In this document: in pieces, positions 9,418 through 17,767 of the stretch
How positions within the stretch are numbered: position 1 is the first letter of the stretch
Layout: each line of letters starts with the position of its first letter
Made by a program: the position numbers and the translations under genes
Assembly: GCA_945621435.1 (NCBI GenBank)
Contig: CALZBR010000004.1
Coordinates: forward strand, 1-64,000
Origin: an uncultured Lachnospiraceae bacterium
GTDB taxonomy: Bacteria > Bacillota > Clostridia > Lachnospirales > Lachnospiraceae
Length of the DNA: 64,000 bases
Direction of reading: 5' to 3'
Notes under the pieces: generated by a model
What the model saw: the letters and a program-made list of their open reading frames with translations, nothing else
Database searches by the model: none
Told to the model about the DNA's origin: nothing

Positions 9418-9443
9418 GTGTTTATCCTCCTTTTAGTCGTATT

Positions 9444-9467
9444 GTAAATATGGGAATGGATATTTAC
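9444..9467. promoter_or_regulatory. candidate repressor operator (palindrome)
   Basis: GTAAATAT (9444-9451) and ATATTTAC (9460-9467) form 8-base inverted arms around an 8-base centre. The site lies in the leader of the BlaI-type gene, about 20-40 bases after its expected transcription start, where a bound dimer would block elongation. A weaker similar inverted repeat lies at 9530-9547, nearer pseC. Confidence 0.5.
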
Positions 9468-9492
9468 CCCGTCGACACCATTATCTTTCAAC

Positions 9493-9521
9493 ATTATATA
9501 AAGAATGGAAACTCAAGTCAA
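9493..9521 (-). promoter_or_regulatory. near-consensus promoter of the BlaI-type repressor
   Basis: On the minus strand TTGACT (9516-9521), 17-base spacer, TATAAT (9493-9498). Transcription should start near 9486, about 70 bases before the repressor's ATG at 9417. Confidence 0.8.
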
Positions 9522-9600
9522 TAAAAATGATTTTATGTAGGTAAAATACAGAAAATCTTAATATTATGTAACTTGTAACTTTTGGTGATTTTTGTTACAC

Positions 9601-9606
9601 TATAAT
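9601..9606 (+). promoter_or_regulatory. possible -10 element for pseC operon
   Basis: A perfect TATAAT lies 29 bases before the pseC start. No good -35 hexamer is found at the normal 16-18 base distance, so the promoter may need an activator or be weak. The regulator's inverted repeat at 9530-9547 lies upstream of it. Confidence 0.45.
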
Positions 9607-9635
9607 ACATAGTTAATCTGGGAGGCGTATGCTTT

Positions 9636-10829
9636 ATGGAAGAATTGGCAATCTTTGGCGGGACTCCGGTAAGGGAGAAAAAGATTTTTTACGGAAGACA
9701 ATGTATTGAACAGGATGATATAGATGCAGTAGTAAATACCCTGAAGAGTGACCTGATTACCTGTGGTCCGCAGGTGGAAGCGCTGGAGAAAATGCTCTGT
9801 GAGATTACAGGCGCCAAGTACGCGGTAGTGGTGGCAAACGGAACTGCGGCATTGCACCTTGCGGCACTGGCGGCGGGACTTGGAGAGGGGGATGAGGTGA
9901 TTGTAAGCTCCATTACCTTTGCGGCTTCTTCCAATTGTGTGTTGTATTGTGGTGCGAAGCCTGTATTTGCGGATATTAAGCCGGATACCTACAACATTGA
10001 CCCTGCGTCTGTGCGGAAGCTGATCACCCCTAAGACAAAGGGAATTATCGCGGTTGATTTTACCGGACAGGCGGTGGAGCATGATGAGCTGGAGGCGATT
10101 TGCAGGGAGAATAATCTGTTCTTCATCGAGGATGCCGCCCATGCCATTGGCACAAAGTATAAGGGCAGACCTGTGGGAAGCATCGCAGATATGACCTGCT
10201 TCAGTTTTCACCCGGTGAAGACCGTGACCGGAGGTGAAGGCGGTGCCATCACTACCAATGATGAACAGCTGTATCGTCGTCTGATGCGTGTGCGCACCCA
10301 TGGTATCACAAGGCATCAGGAGGAGATGGTACACCCTACCGACGCCCTCTGGTACAACGAACAGGTGGAATTGGGTTATAATTATCGTATGACGGATTTC
10401 CAGGCGGCGCTTTTGCACAGTCAGCTGAACAAGCTGGACAAATTTTCTGCCAGAAGAAAAGAGATTGTGAAGAAATACGATGAAGTATTTTCTGAGATGC
10501 CTGAGATTTTCGTACAGAGAGAGATTCCGGAATCGGACACTACCAGACATTTGTATATACTGCGTCTGAATCTTGATAAGCTGACCTGTGACAGACGGCA
10601 GTTTTTTGACGCGTTATATGCGGAGAATACCTGTCCGCAGGTGCATTATCTTCCGGTGTATTGGCATTCTTATTACGAGAAGCTGGGCTATGAGAAGGGT
10701 CTCTGTCCCAATGCGGAGAAGTATTACGAAGAGGTCATGAGTATCCCTCTGTATTATTCTCTCACCGACGACGAGGTGGAGGATGTGATACATGCCGTAA
10801 AGAAGGTTGTGGCATACTATCGCAGATAA
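9636..10829 (+). CDS. pseC: UDP-4-amino-4,6-dideoxy-N-acetyl-beta-L-altrosamine transaminase, PseC
   Basis: 397-residue PLP-dependent DegT/DnrJ/EryC1/StrS aminotransferase. The catalytic lysine is K195 in the motif SFHPVKTVTGGEGG; FIEDAAHAIG supplies the aspartate that contacts the pyridine nitrogen, and ANGTAALHLA binds phosphate. PseC transfers an amino group from glutamate to C4 of the PseB product. The beginning (LAIFGGTPVREKKIFYGRQ) and overall length match PseC rather than sugar aminotransferases in general. GGGAGG precedes the ATG. It heads the pseC-pseG run, divergent from a BlaI-type repressor. Confidence 0.9.
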   Translation: MEELAIFGGTPVREKKIFYGRQCIEQDDIDAVVNTLKSDLITCGPQVEALEKMLCEITGAKYAVVVANGTAALHLAALAAGLGEGDEVIVSSITFAASSNCVLYCGAKPVFADIKPDTYNIDPASVRKLITPKTKGIIAVDFTGQAVEHDELEAICRENNLFFIEDAAHAIGTKYKGRPVGSIADMTCFSFHPVKTVTGGEGGAITTNDEQLYRRLMRVRTHGITRHQEEMVHPTDALWYNEQVELGYNYRMTDFQAALLHSQLNKLDKFSARRKEIVKKYDEVFSEMPEIFVQREIPESDTTRHLYILRLNLDKLTCDRRQFFDALYAENTCPQVHYLPVYWHSYYEKLGYEKGLCPNAEKYYEEVMSIPLYYSLTDDEVEDVIHAVKKVVAYYRR

Positions 10830-10852
10830 GGGACGAGCAGATAAGAGAAGAG

Positions 10853-10897
10853 AGTATAAAGCACGAGAATATAAAACACGAGAATATAAAGCACGAA
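10853..10897. repeat. three tandem 15-base repeats downstream of pseC
   Basis: Three near-identical copies of a 15-base unit (10853-10867, 10868-10882, 10883-10897; consensus AATATAAAGCACGAG) sit in the 134-base gap between pseC and the next gene. Copies differ at one or two bases. There is no open reading frame of note through them. They may be slippage-prone spacer or a binding array. Confidence 0.7.
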
Positions 10898-10963
10898 CGG
10901 AATTGTAAGCTTGAATGAACGTCGGGGTACAGATGGAAGTCCCGGATTGAGGAGTTAGGTTGA

Positions 10964-11926
10964 ATGGATAAAATAGCGGTATTGATTCCCTGCTATAATG
11001 AGGAGCCGACCATTGCAAAGGTGGTGCGTGATGTGCGGGAGGCACTCCCGGAGTCGGTGATTTATGTATATGACAACAATTCTACAGACAGGACTGTAGA
11101 GCTGGCAGAGCAGGCGGGAGCGATTGTGCGCCATGAATACAAGCAGGGAAAGGGCAATGTCATCCGGCGTATGTTTCGGGAGATTGACGCGGAGTGTTAT
11201 CTGATGATAGACGGGGACGACACTTATCCTCTGGACTGTGCGGCGGAGATGGTGGAGAAGGTGTTGAACCACGGTGCTGATATGGTAGTCGGGGACAGGC
11301 TTTCGTCTACCTATTTTACGGAGAATAAACGTCCCTTTCACAATTTTGGCAACAGTCTCATGAGGGCGGGAATCAACGGGCTTTTCCGGACGAACATCAA
11401 GGACATCATGACGGGCTATCGTGCCTTCAGCTATGAGTTTGTGAAGACGTTCCCGGTATTTTCCAAGGGCTTTGAGATTGAGACGGAGATGACGATTCAC
11501 GCGGTGAATTATCAGATGCAGGTGGAAAATGTGGTGGTGGAGTATCGGGACCGCCCTGAGGGCAGTGTGTCGAAGCTGAACACCTATAGCGATGGTTTTA
11601 AGGTCATCCGTAAGATGCTTCAGCTTTACAAGAATTACAAGCCCATGAATTTCTTCGGGCTGCTCTGTCTGTTACTGATGGTTGTGGCAGGCGGGTTCAT
11701 GGTGCCGATTGTTCTGGAGTATGTGCAGACCGGTCTGGTACCCAGGTTCCCTACGCTGATTGCCTGCGGCTTCCTGGCTATGGCGGGGATTCAGTCCTTT
11801 TTTGCAGGGATGATACTGGAAGTGCTGGCGGCAAAGGACAGGAGGGACTTCGAGTACAGGCTGACAGAAATCAACGGCGAGAAACGCCGGATGATGGCAG
11901 CGGAGGAGTGGCATGAAAGAGTATAA
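10964..11926 (+). CDS. GT2 polyprenyl-phosphate glycosyltransferase (DPM/GtrB-like)
   Basis: 320 residues. The N-terminal GT2 domain (about 1-220) has PCYNEEPTIAKVV, the nucleotide-binding DNNSTDRT and the metal-binding MIDGDDTYP. The C-terminal part has two membrane helices (about residues 228-250 and 262-286), as in GtrB/dolichol-phosphate mannose synthase-like enzymes that make polyprenyl-phosphate sugars on the cytoplasmic face. Such lipid-linked monosaccharides are donors for GT-C transferases, of which this locus has many. The gene starts about 135 bases after pseC and overlaps the next gene by 14 bases. Sugar identity is unknown. It is one of three proteins of this plan in the window. 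Confidence 0.8.
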   Translation: MDKIAVLIPCYNEEPTIAKVVRDVREALPESVIYVYDNNSTDRTVELAEQAGAIVRHEYKQGKGNVIRRMFREIDAECYLMIDGDDTYPLDCAAEMVEKVLNHGADMVVGDRLSSTYFTENKRPFHNFGNSLMRAGINGLFRTNIKDIMTGYRAFSYEFVKTFPVFSKGFEIETEMTIHAVNYQMQVENVVVEYRDRPEGSVSKLNTYSDGFKVIRKMLQLYKNYKPMNFFGLLCLLLMVVAGGFMVPIVLEYVQTGLVPRFPTLIACGFLAMAGIQSFFAGMILEVLAAKDRRDFEYRLTEINGEKRRMMAAEEWHERV

Positions 11927-12446
11927 GGACGAAAATGCAGGGATTTATCTGCGGCTGATGACGGGAGAAGATACGGATCGCATTGTGGCTTGGCGCAACA
12001 GTGACGGGGTGAGGAAGAACTTTATCTATCAGGCTTTGTTTACCAGGGAGAGTCATGAGAACTGGATCCGTACCATGGTGGAGACAGGGAAGGTAGTGCA
12101 GATGATTATCTGTGACCTGAATACGAACCGTGCCCTGGGTTCGGTATACATCCGGGATATAGACCGCAGTCATAATAAGGCAGAGTACGGCATCTTTATC
12201 GGAGAGCCGGAAGCCAGAGGGCGTGGGATAGGGACAGCAGCGGCGAAGCTGATGCTTCGATACTGCTTTGAGGAAGAAGGATTACACAGAATCTATCTCA
12301 GGGCATTGTCAGATAACATCCAGGCCATCCGCAGCTATGAGAAGGCCGGCTTTGAGAGAGAAGGACTACTGAAGGACGATGTCTGCATCGATGGTATCTA
12401 TCGGGATATTGTGTGGATGGCAGCAGTCGGTGAGGAGAAGAGATGA
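11913..12446 (+). CDS. pseH: GNAT N-acetyltransferase, probable PseH
   Basis: 177-residue RimJ/RimL-type GNAT protein. It has the acetyl-CoA loop ARGRGIGTAA (R-x-x-G-x-G) near residue 105 and the closing motif SYEKAGFEREG. The N-terminal IVAWRN and SHENW positions resemble PseH, which acetylates the 4-amino group of UDP-4-amino-4,6-dideoxy-N-acetyl-altrosamine. That reaction is otherwise missing between PseC and PseG, so context supports the call. Two GNAT genes lie in this run (the other starts at 13389); this one has the intact cofactor loop and is the better candidate. It overlaps its neighbours by 14 and 4 bases, indicating a tight operon. Confidence 0.65.
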   Translation: MKEYKDENAGIYLRLMTGEDTDRIVAWRNSDGVRKNFIYQALFTRESHENWIRTMVETGKVVQMIICDLNTNRALGSVYIRDIDRSHNKAEYGIFIGEPEARGRGIGTAAAKLMLRYCFEEEGLHRIYLRALSDNIQAIRSYEKAGFEREGLLKDDVCIDGIYRDIVWMAAVGEEKR

Positions 12447-13384
12447 GGAAGGTCAGTTTTGTAATTCCCTGCTATCGTTCGGAACATACGCTTCCGGGAG
12501 TGGTGGCAGAGATAGAGGAGAAAATGAAGACTCTGCCACAGTATGAGTATGATATTTTTCTGATAAACGATTGCTCGCCGGATGATACCATCGGAACCAT
12601 CAGGCAGCTGTGCCGGGAACATGACAATATTAAGGGAATCAGTTTTTCGAGAAACTTCGGGCAGCATGCGGCTTTGATGGCGGGACTTAGACATTCCGAC
12701 GGGGATTATGTGGTGTGTCTTGACGATGACGGACAGACCCCCGCTGACGAGGTGGATAAGCTGTTGGACAAGCTGGAGGAAGGAGCAGACGCAGTCTATG
12801 CCAAATATGAGCACAAACGTCATTCTGTTTTCCGGAACCTGGGAAGTAAGGTGAATGAGCTGATGACCCGCATCATGCTGGGCAAGCCCAAGGAGCTTTA
12901 TGTTTCCAGCTATTTTGCGGTGAAAAGATTTGTGGTTAATGACATGATAAAATATGAGAACTCGTACCCCTATGTGATCGGACTCGTGTTGCGCGCTACC
13001 AAGAATATCGCCAATGTTGTGGTGCAGCACAGGGAGCGTGAGGAGGGTACCTCGGGCTATACCCTGAAGAAGCTTTTGGGACTCTGGTTCAACGGTTTTA
13101 CGGCTTTTTCCGTGAAGCCTCTGCGAATCGCCACGGGGCTTGGGGCCATGAGTGCAATACTGGGCTTCCTGTACGGAATCTATACGGTAATCAAACGCTT
13201 CGTAAATCCGGATGTGCCTATGGGCTTCAGTTCTCTTATGGCGGCAGTCGTGTTTTTCGGCGGGATGATCATGCTGATGCTGGGGCTGATCGGAGAGTAT
13301 GTGGGCAGAATCTATATCAGCCTGAACAATTCTCCCCAGTATGTGATCCGGGAGACGATTAATTTTGAAGAGGAAGTGCGGTAA
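12443..13384 (+). CDS. GT2 polyprenyl-phosphate glycosyltransferase (GtrB/ArnC-like)
   Basis: 313 residues with a GT2 domain (PCYRSEHTLPGVV, NDCSPDDT, LDDDGQTP as metal site) and two C-terminal membrane helices around residues 230-250 and 265-290. This is the ArnC/GtrB plan: transfer of a sugar from a nucleotide onto undecaprenyl phosphate. SRNFGQHAALMAGL is typical of this subfamily. Its ATG overlaps the stop of the pseH candidate (ATGA). It may supply a lipid-linked donor to one of the GT-C proteins upstream; the sugar is not known. Confidence 0.82.
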   Translation: MRKVSFVIPCYRSEHTLPGVVAEIEEKMKTLPQYEYDIFLINDCSPDDTIGTIRQLCREHDNIKGISFSRNFGQHAALMAGLRHSDGDYVVCLDDDGQTPADEVDKLLDKLEEGADAVYAKYEHKRHSVFRNLGSKVNELMTRIMLGKPKELYVSSYFAVKRFVVNDMIKYENSYPYVIGLVLRATKNIANVVVQHREREEGTSGYTLKKLLGLWFNGFTAFSVKPLRIATGLGAMSAILGFLYGIYTVIKRFVNPDVPMGFSSLMAAVVFFGGMIMLMLGLIGEYVGRIYISLNNSPQYVIRETINFEEEVR

Positions 13385-13388
13385 AGGA

Positions 13389-13928
13389 ATGATTATAAAA
13401 AATGGTTGTGTCACCTTGCGTGCCATGGAGGAGAGAGATATCAATCTGCTCTTCGAGATGATTAACTCTCCGGAGATAGAGAAGGCTCTCGGTAATTTCT
13501 GTCTGCCGGTGAGCGAGACCCAACAGAGGGAATGGGTACTGAATTATCGGAATACTGAGAAGCAGATTCGTTTGATGATAGAGCTTTCCAATGGTGAGAC
13601 CATAGGTGTTATCATGTTGTACGATATCGACATGAAGAATGGTACCGCTGAGGTGGGCTACAAAATCAGTGCACCCAGGGAAAATCGGATCAGGGGGGAT
13701 ATGACAGATGCTCTGCGCGGTATGCTGGATTATGCATTTTATGAGCTGAGGCTGCAGTGTGTGATTGCGCATTCACTGTCGGACAATGAAGCCAGTATCA
13801 GGCTCCTGGAGAAGGTCGGATTTAACAGAGAAGGATTGCTTCGGCAGAGAGTATATCAGAGCGGACAGTACTGTGATTTGATTTCTTTTTCTGTGCTGAA
13901 GGGAGAATACGAGGCGTTGCAGGTATGA
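13389..13928 (+). CDS. GNAT-family N-acetyltransferase, degenerate cofactor loop
   Basis: 179-residue RimJ/RimL-like protein with the C-terminal IRLLEKVGFNREG motif. The acetyl-CoA loop reads RIRGDMTDAL, so the last glycine/alanine of R-x-x-G-x-G/A is methionine, which is unusual. ATG 13389 is preferred over the in-frame TTG 13365, which lies inside the previous gene; GAGGAAG sits upstream though somewhat far. It lies between a GtrB-like gene and pseF and overlaps pseF by four bases. It may acetylate another amino sugar, such as the Fuc4N predicted from the WecE gene at 26283, or be a second PseH. Substrate is unknown. Confidence 0.65.
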   Translation: MIIKNGCVTLRAMEERDINLLFEMINSPEIEKALGNFCLPVSETQQREWVLNYRNTEKQIRLMIELSNGETIGVIMLYDIDMKNGTAEVGYKISAPRENRIRGDMTDALRGMLDYAFYELRLQCVIAHSLSDNEASIRLLEKVGFNREGLLRQRVYQSGQYCDLISFSVLKGEYEALQV

Positions 13929-14635
13929 GCAGAATAGCGATTATTACGGCCAGGGGAGGCAGCAAAAGGATTCCCCGCAAAAATATTAAGGATTTTCTGG
14001 GCAGACCGATCATGGTTTATTCCATTGATGCGGCGCTGCAGTCGGGTTGTTTCGATGAGGTAATGGTGTCCACGGACGACGGGGAGATTGCTGAGATTGC
14101 AAGGAAAGCAGGGGCTGTGGTGCCTTTTTTCAGAAGTGAGAAAACGGCAGGGGACTTTGCTACCACGGCGGATGTGATTGAGGAGGTACTTTCGGAGTAT
14201 CAAAAGAGAGGCAGGGAGTTTACGGAAGCCTGTATCCTCTATCCCACGGCGCCCTTTGTGACGGCGAAGAAGCTCAAGGATGCCATGGATATTCTGACAA
14301 AGAACGGGGCGGATTCTGTGCTGCCCATGGTGGCTTTTTCCTTCCCACCACAGCGTTCCTTTGTGTCTGAGAACGGAAAAATCCGCTTTGCAGAGCCCAA
14401 ATACAGCAGGACAAGATCTCAGGATCTGGAGCCTCTTTATCATGATTGCGGGCAGTTCTGCTGTTTTGACGTAAAGCATTTCTTGGAGAATAAAACCCTG
14501 GTAACTGACAATACCTACGGAATAGTCTTGCCGGAGTCCGAGGTACAGGACATTGATAATCCGGAGGATTGGCTTCTTGCGGAGATGAAATACAAGATGA
14601 TGAAGGAGAAGGAAGATGAACTTCAAAATCGGTAA
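13925..14635 (+). CDS. pseF: pseudaminic acid cytidylyltransferase, PseF
   Basis: 236-residue CMP-sugar synthetase of the NeuA/KdsB family. The N-terminal CTP-binding motif is AIITARGGSKRIPRKNIK, the metal region is VSTDDGEIAEIA, and YPTAPF plus SFPPQRSF are typical of the PseF branch. It activates pseudaminic acid with CTP to CMP-pseudaminic acid, the donor for the transferase. It overlaps the GNAT gene upstream by four bases and pseI downstream by 20 bases, so all are co-transcribed. The length is normal. Confidence 0.92.
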   Translation: MSRIAIITARGGSKRIPRKNIKDFLGRPIMVYSIDAALQSGCFDEVMVSTDDGEIAEIARKAGAVVPFFRSEKTAGDFATTADVIEEVLSEYQKRGREFTEACILYPTAPFVTAKKLKDAMDILTKNGADSVLPMVAFSFPPQRSFVSENGKIRFAEPKYSRTRSQDLEPLYHDCGQFCCFDVKHFLENKTLVTDNTYGIVLPESEVQDIDNPEDWLLAEMKYKMMKEKEDELQNR

Positions 14636-15674
14636 CAGAGAGATTGGTCCCGGCAATCCTGCCTATATCATTGCGGAGATGTCTGCGAATCACGGCGGCA
14701 GCTTAGAGCATGCAAAGGAGATTATCCATGCAGCGAAAGAAGCGGGAGCGGACTGTATCAAGATTCAGACCTATACTGCAGATACCATTACGCTGAATTG
14801 TAATAATGAGTATTTCAGAATCAAGAATGGTCCCTGGCAGCAGGAGAACACCATGTATCAGCTGTATACCAAGGCAAATACTCCCTGGGAGTGGCATGCA
14901 GAGCTGAGAGACGAGGCGAAGAAGGCAGGAATTGATTTCTTTTCTACTCCCTTTGACCTTACGGCAGTGGATTTTCTGGAGGAGCTGGGGGTTGAATTCT
15001 ACAAGATTGCCTCCCCGGAGATGGTGGATATTCCGTTGATTAAATACGTGGCTTCCAAAGGGAAACCCATCATCATGTCGACAGGCATGGCAACCATCGG
15101 CGAGATAGAGCTGGCCGTCAAGGCGGTTCGAGAGCAGGGAAATAACAGTCTGGCACTGCTTCGGTGCGCTGTGTCCTATCCTGCGGTTACGGATGAGATG
15201 AATCTGCGCACCATGCGGAATATGGCGGAGACCTTTGACTTGCCGGTAGGTCTGTCGGATCATTCCGAGGGAAGTATCGGCGCCGTTACTGCTGTGTCTT
15301 TGGGAGCCAGTGTGATTGAGAAGCATTTCTGTATCAGCAGAAAAAACGAGACGGCTGACTCCTTCTTCTCCATGGATCGGGAGGAGTTTGCAAGGATGGT
15401 TCGGGAGGTTCGACAGGCGGAGAAGGCCATCGGTGGAGTGGTGTATGGACCGACGAAGCAGGAGGAGGGCAATCTGATTGCCAGAAAGTCAATCTTCTGT
15501 TCTGCAGATATCAAAAAGGGAGAGCGGTTTACCCCTGAAAATGTGCGTGTGGTGAGGCCGGGATATGGTCTGGAGCCTAAGTATTATGAGAGGCTTCTGG
15601 GAAGTGTGGCACTGCGGGATATTGCCTTTGGCACACCTATCGCTTTTGGTATGTTTGGAGAGAAAGCAGAATGA
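14616..15674 (+). CDS. pseI: pseudaminic acid synthase, PseI
   Basis: 352 residues: an N-terminal NeuB-type TIM barrel (about 1-280) and a C-terminal SAF antifreeze-like domain (about 290-350). Characteristic motifs are IAEMSANHGGS, GADCIKIQTYTADTIT, FFSTPFDLTAVDFL, IMSTGMA and LSDHSEGS. It condenses 2,4-diacetamido-2,4,6-trideoxy-L-altrose with phosphoenolpyruvate to give pseudaminic acid. TADTIT and the pairing with PseG/PseF favour PseI over sialic acid or legionaminic acid synthases. Its ATG has GAAGGA upstream, inside the end of pseF. Confidence 0.92.
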   Translation: MNFKIGNREIGPGNPAYIIAEMSANHGGSLEHAKEIIHAAKEAGADCIKIQTYTADTITLNCNNEYFRIKNGPWQQENTMYQLYTKANTPWEWHAELRDEAKKAGIDFFSTPFDLTAVDFLEELGVEFYKIASPEMVDIPLIKYVASKGKPIIMSTGMATIGEIELAVKAVREQGNNSLALLRCAVSYPAVTDEMNLRTMRNMAETFDLPVGLSDHSEGSIGAVTAVSLGASVIEKHFCISRKNETADSFFSMDREEFARMVREVRQAEKAIGGVVYGPTKQEEGNLIARKSIFCSADIKKGERFTPENVRVVRPGYGLEPKYYERLLGSVALRDIAFGTPIAFGMFGEKAE

Positions 15675-16672
15675 TAGGGATTCGTGTAGACGTGAACCGG
15701 ACTGTGGCGACAGGACATATTCAGAGGGATCTGTCTGTGGCAAGAAAGCTGCGGGAAATGGGACAGGAGTGCCTTTTTATCTCGGCGGACGAGAATTGTA
15801 TTCCCTATCTGAAGGGAGAGGGCTTTCAGGCGGAGATTCTTTACAGTGACTGGGAGCACTTGGAGGGTGAGACCGAACAGCTCTGCGAACTGCTGAAGAA
15901 AAGGAGAATACACAGTCTCCTTGTGGACAGCTATTATGTGACGCCTGTTTATATGAAGAGGCTTTCGGAGATGGCCAGGGTGACTTATTTTGACGAGCTG
16001 TACCTGCAGGGGTATGGCTGTCAGCAGGTCATCAATGGTGTGCTAGAGCCGCCGGATTATAAGGACTACAACGGTAAAGCTTTTACGGGGGCTTCCTATG
16101 TGTCTCTGAGAGACGAATTCTCAAATCTGCCGCCCAAGAAAATACGATCTGCCATTTCAAAGCTTTTGGTGACCAGCGGTGGAACGGATAACTATCATTT
16201 TAGTAAGTGCTTTTTGGAAGAATTTCTGGAAAGAAAAGAGTGGCAGGAGGTTCGGGTCATCTTAGTCATTGGCAACTTGTGCTGTGACAGGGAGGAACTC
16301 CTGAAAAAATATGAAAAGAATCCTAGGGTGGAGATTTATGTGAACACCAACCGCATGGCAGAGCTCATGCAGGAGGCAGACTATGCGTTGACGGCAGGGG
16401 GGACTACCCTGTATGAGGTATGTGCAGCGGGAGTGGCTGCGTCTTCCTATGTGCTGGGAGACAATCAGGTGGAGATCACCGGGTCCTTTGACAGGCGGGA
16501 ACTGATTTCCTTTGCAGGGGATTTCCGCGCAGACAGACAGGGTACCATAGAAAATATACTGACCCAGATGAGACAGGCAGTTCCTGCAGAGTTCCGCAGG
16601 GAAAGAGCCCGGAGACTACAGGCTGTGGTGGATGGACAGGGAGCCGGCAGAATTGCCGGAATTCTTTTGTAG
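15671..16672 (+). CDS. pseG: UDP-2,4-diacetamido-2,4,6-trideoxy-beta-L-altropyranose hydrolase, PseG
   Basis: 333 residues with a GT-B fold related to MurG. The catalytic histidine is H16 in the motif TGHIQRD; later LVTSGGTDNYHF and LTAGGTTLYEVCAAGV form the nucleotide-binding region. PseG releases UDP from the doubly acetylated sugar just before the PseI step. The usual first motif RADAS appears here as RVDVN, a mild divergence. ATG overlaps the pseI stop by four bases. Pathway position and overlap make the assignment firm. Confidence 0.9.
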   Translation: MIGIRVDVNRTVATGHIQRDLSVARKLREMGQECLFISADENCIPYLKGEGFQAEILYSDWEHLEGETEQLCELLKKRRIHSLLVDSYYVTPVYMKRLSEMARVTYFDELYLQGYGCQQVINGVLEPPDYKDYNGKAFTGASYVSLRDEFSNLPPKKIRSAISKLLVTSGGTDNYHFSKCFLEEFLERKEWQEVRVILVIGNLCCDREELLKKYEKNPRVEIYVNTNRMAELMQEADYALTAGGTTLYEVCAAGVAASSYVLGDNQVEITGSFDRRELISFAGDFRADRQGTIENILTQMRQAVPAEFRRERARRLQAVVDGQGAGRIAGILL

Positions 16673-16681
16673 GAGGCTGTG

Positions 16682-17767
16682 ATGAAGGACAGAATCTATG
16701 TGTGTCATACCTTTTATCATGTATATATTACGTTTCTCAAGGAAATGAATCTTCCGAAGGAGGAACAGGGAAAGGCTACTCTGGTCATCAGTCACATGTC
16801 GAATCAATTCGGAAGTTTCCCGGATAGAGTGCGGAGCCTGGGATTTTTTGAGGAAGTGATAGACTTTGAGGAAAAGGGCGAGAGCTTTTTCCCGGAGCTT
16901 GCAAGATATCGGAAGCCAGGTGGGAATCTGTTGGTTAATCTGTGGAACCGGATCCGCTTTACGAAGAAATTTGCAAAGCTGGAGGCGCCTTATATTCCGG
17001 TGGATTTTAGGCAATACGGAGAGATATATGTCTTCTGCGACTCCGATCCCATCGGCTACTATCTGAATCAGAACAAAATCCGTTATCATGCCCTGGAGGA
17101 CGGATTGAATTGCCTGAAAAACGGGGATCTGGCACACTATGACAATCGGAGTCATTTTGCACTGAAGGCGTTTTTGTCGCAGAAGTGCAACCTGATATTT
17201 ATCCAGAACGGCTTTGGTAAATATTGTATCGATATGGAAGTGAATGATATCTCGGCAATTGAGATACCTTTTGAAAAATACGTGGAGGTTCCCCGCAAGA
17301 AACTGTTGGAGGGAATCGGATCCGGAGACAAGGAGATACTTCTGAAAGCCTTCGTGGAGGATATTGAGAAGCTGAAGGAAGTGATTGCCGACAGCAGCAA
17401 AAAGACAGTGCTTATTCTCACAGAGCCCTTGTGTGAGCTGACGGTGAGGAAACAGATTTTTACGGATATAATCAGCAGATATCAGGGGGAATACAATATT
17501 TTGCTGAAACCTCACCCCAGGGATGAACTGGATTATCGCAGGGAATTCCCGGATGCCTGCATCATTGACAAGACGGTGCCTATGGAAATGCTGAATTTCT
17601 TTGAGGGCTATAGGATAGATCTTGCGGTGGGTGTGTTTACGGAAATGGGAGCGCTGGACTTCGCAAAGGAAAAGCTGCGTCTGGGACCGGATTTCATGGA
17701 TCAATATGAGGATCCGCTGAAGCACAGACATGCAGATATTCTGCGCAGGGAATTTTCCATGAGGTAA
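16682..17767 (+). CDS. GT52/polysialyltransferase-like protein, candidate pseudaminic acid transferase
   Basis: 361 residues without membrane segments. The sequence resembles GT52 sialyltransferase/CAP-type proteins: ICHT-like start (VCHTFYHVYITFL), YHALEDGLN near residue 140 (E-D-G motif), ILTEPL and ILLKPHPRDELDY near residue 280 (H-P motif for the CMP-sugar phosphate). Known relatives move CMP-activated nonulosonic acids. Its place directly after pseF-pseI-pseG makes pseudaminic acid from CMP-Pse the most likely donor; this is inference. ATG 16682 is preferred over GTG 16679 because AGGAGG is 5 bases upstream of the ATG. Confidence 0.68.
   Translation: MKDRIYVCHTFYHVYITFLKEMNLPKEEQGKATLVISHMSNQFGSFPDRVRSLGFFEEVIDFEEKGESFFPELARYRKPGGNLLVNLWNRIRFTKKFAKLEAPYIPVDFRQYGEIYVFCDSDPIGYYLNQNKIRYHALEDGLNCLKNGDLAHYDNRSHFALKAFLSQKCNLIFIQNGFGKYCIDMEVNDISAIEIPFEKYVEVPRKKLLEGIGSGDKEILLKAFVEDIEKLKEVIADSSKKTVLILTEPLCELTVRKQIFTDIISRYQGEYNILLKPHPRDELDYRREFPDACIIDKTVPMEMLNFFEGYRIDLAVGVFTEMGALDFAKEKLRLGPDFMDQYEDPLKHRHADILRREFSMR

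Noticed and set aside
10853..10897. CRISPR array
   Set aside because: Unit of 15 bases with no spacers and only three copies; no cas genes nearby.
13365..13388. TTG start for the second GNAT gene
   Set aside because: Lies in the end of the preceding gene; ATG 13389 begins the GNAT fold.
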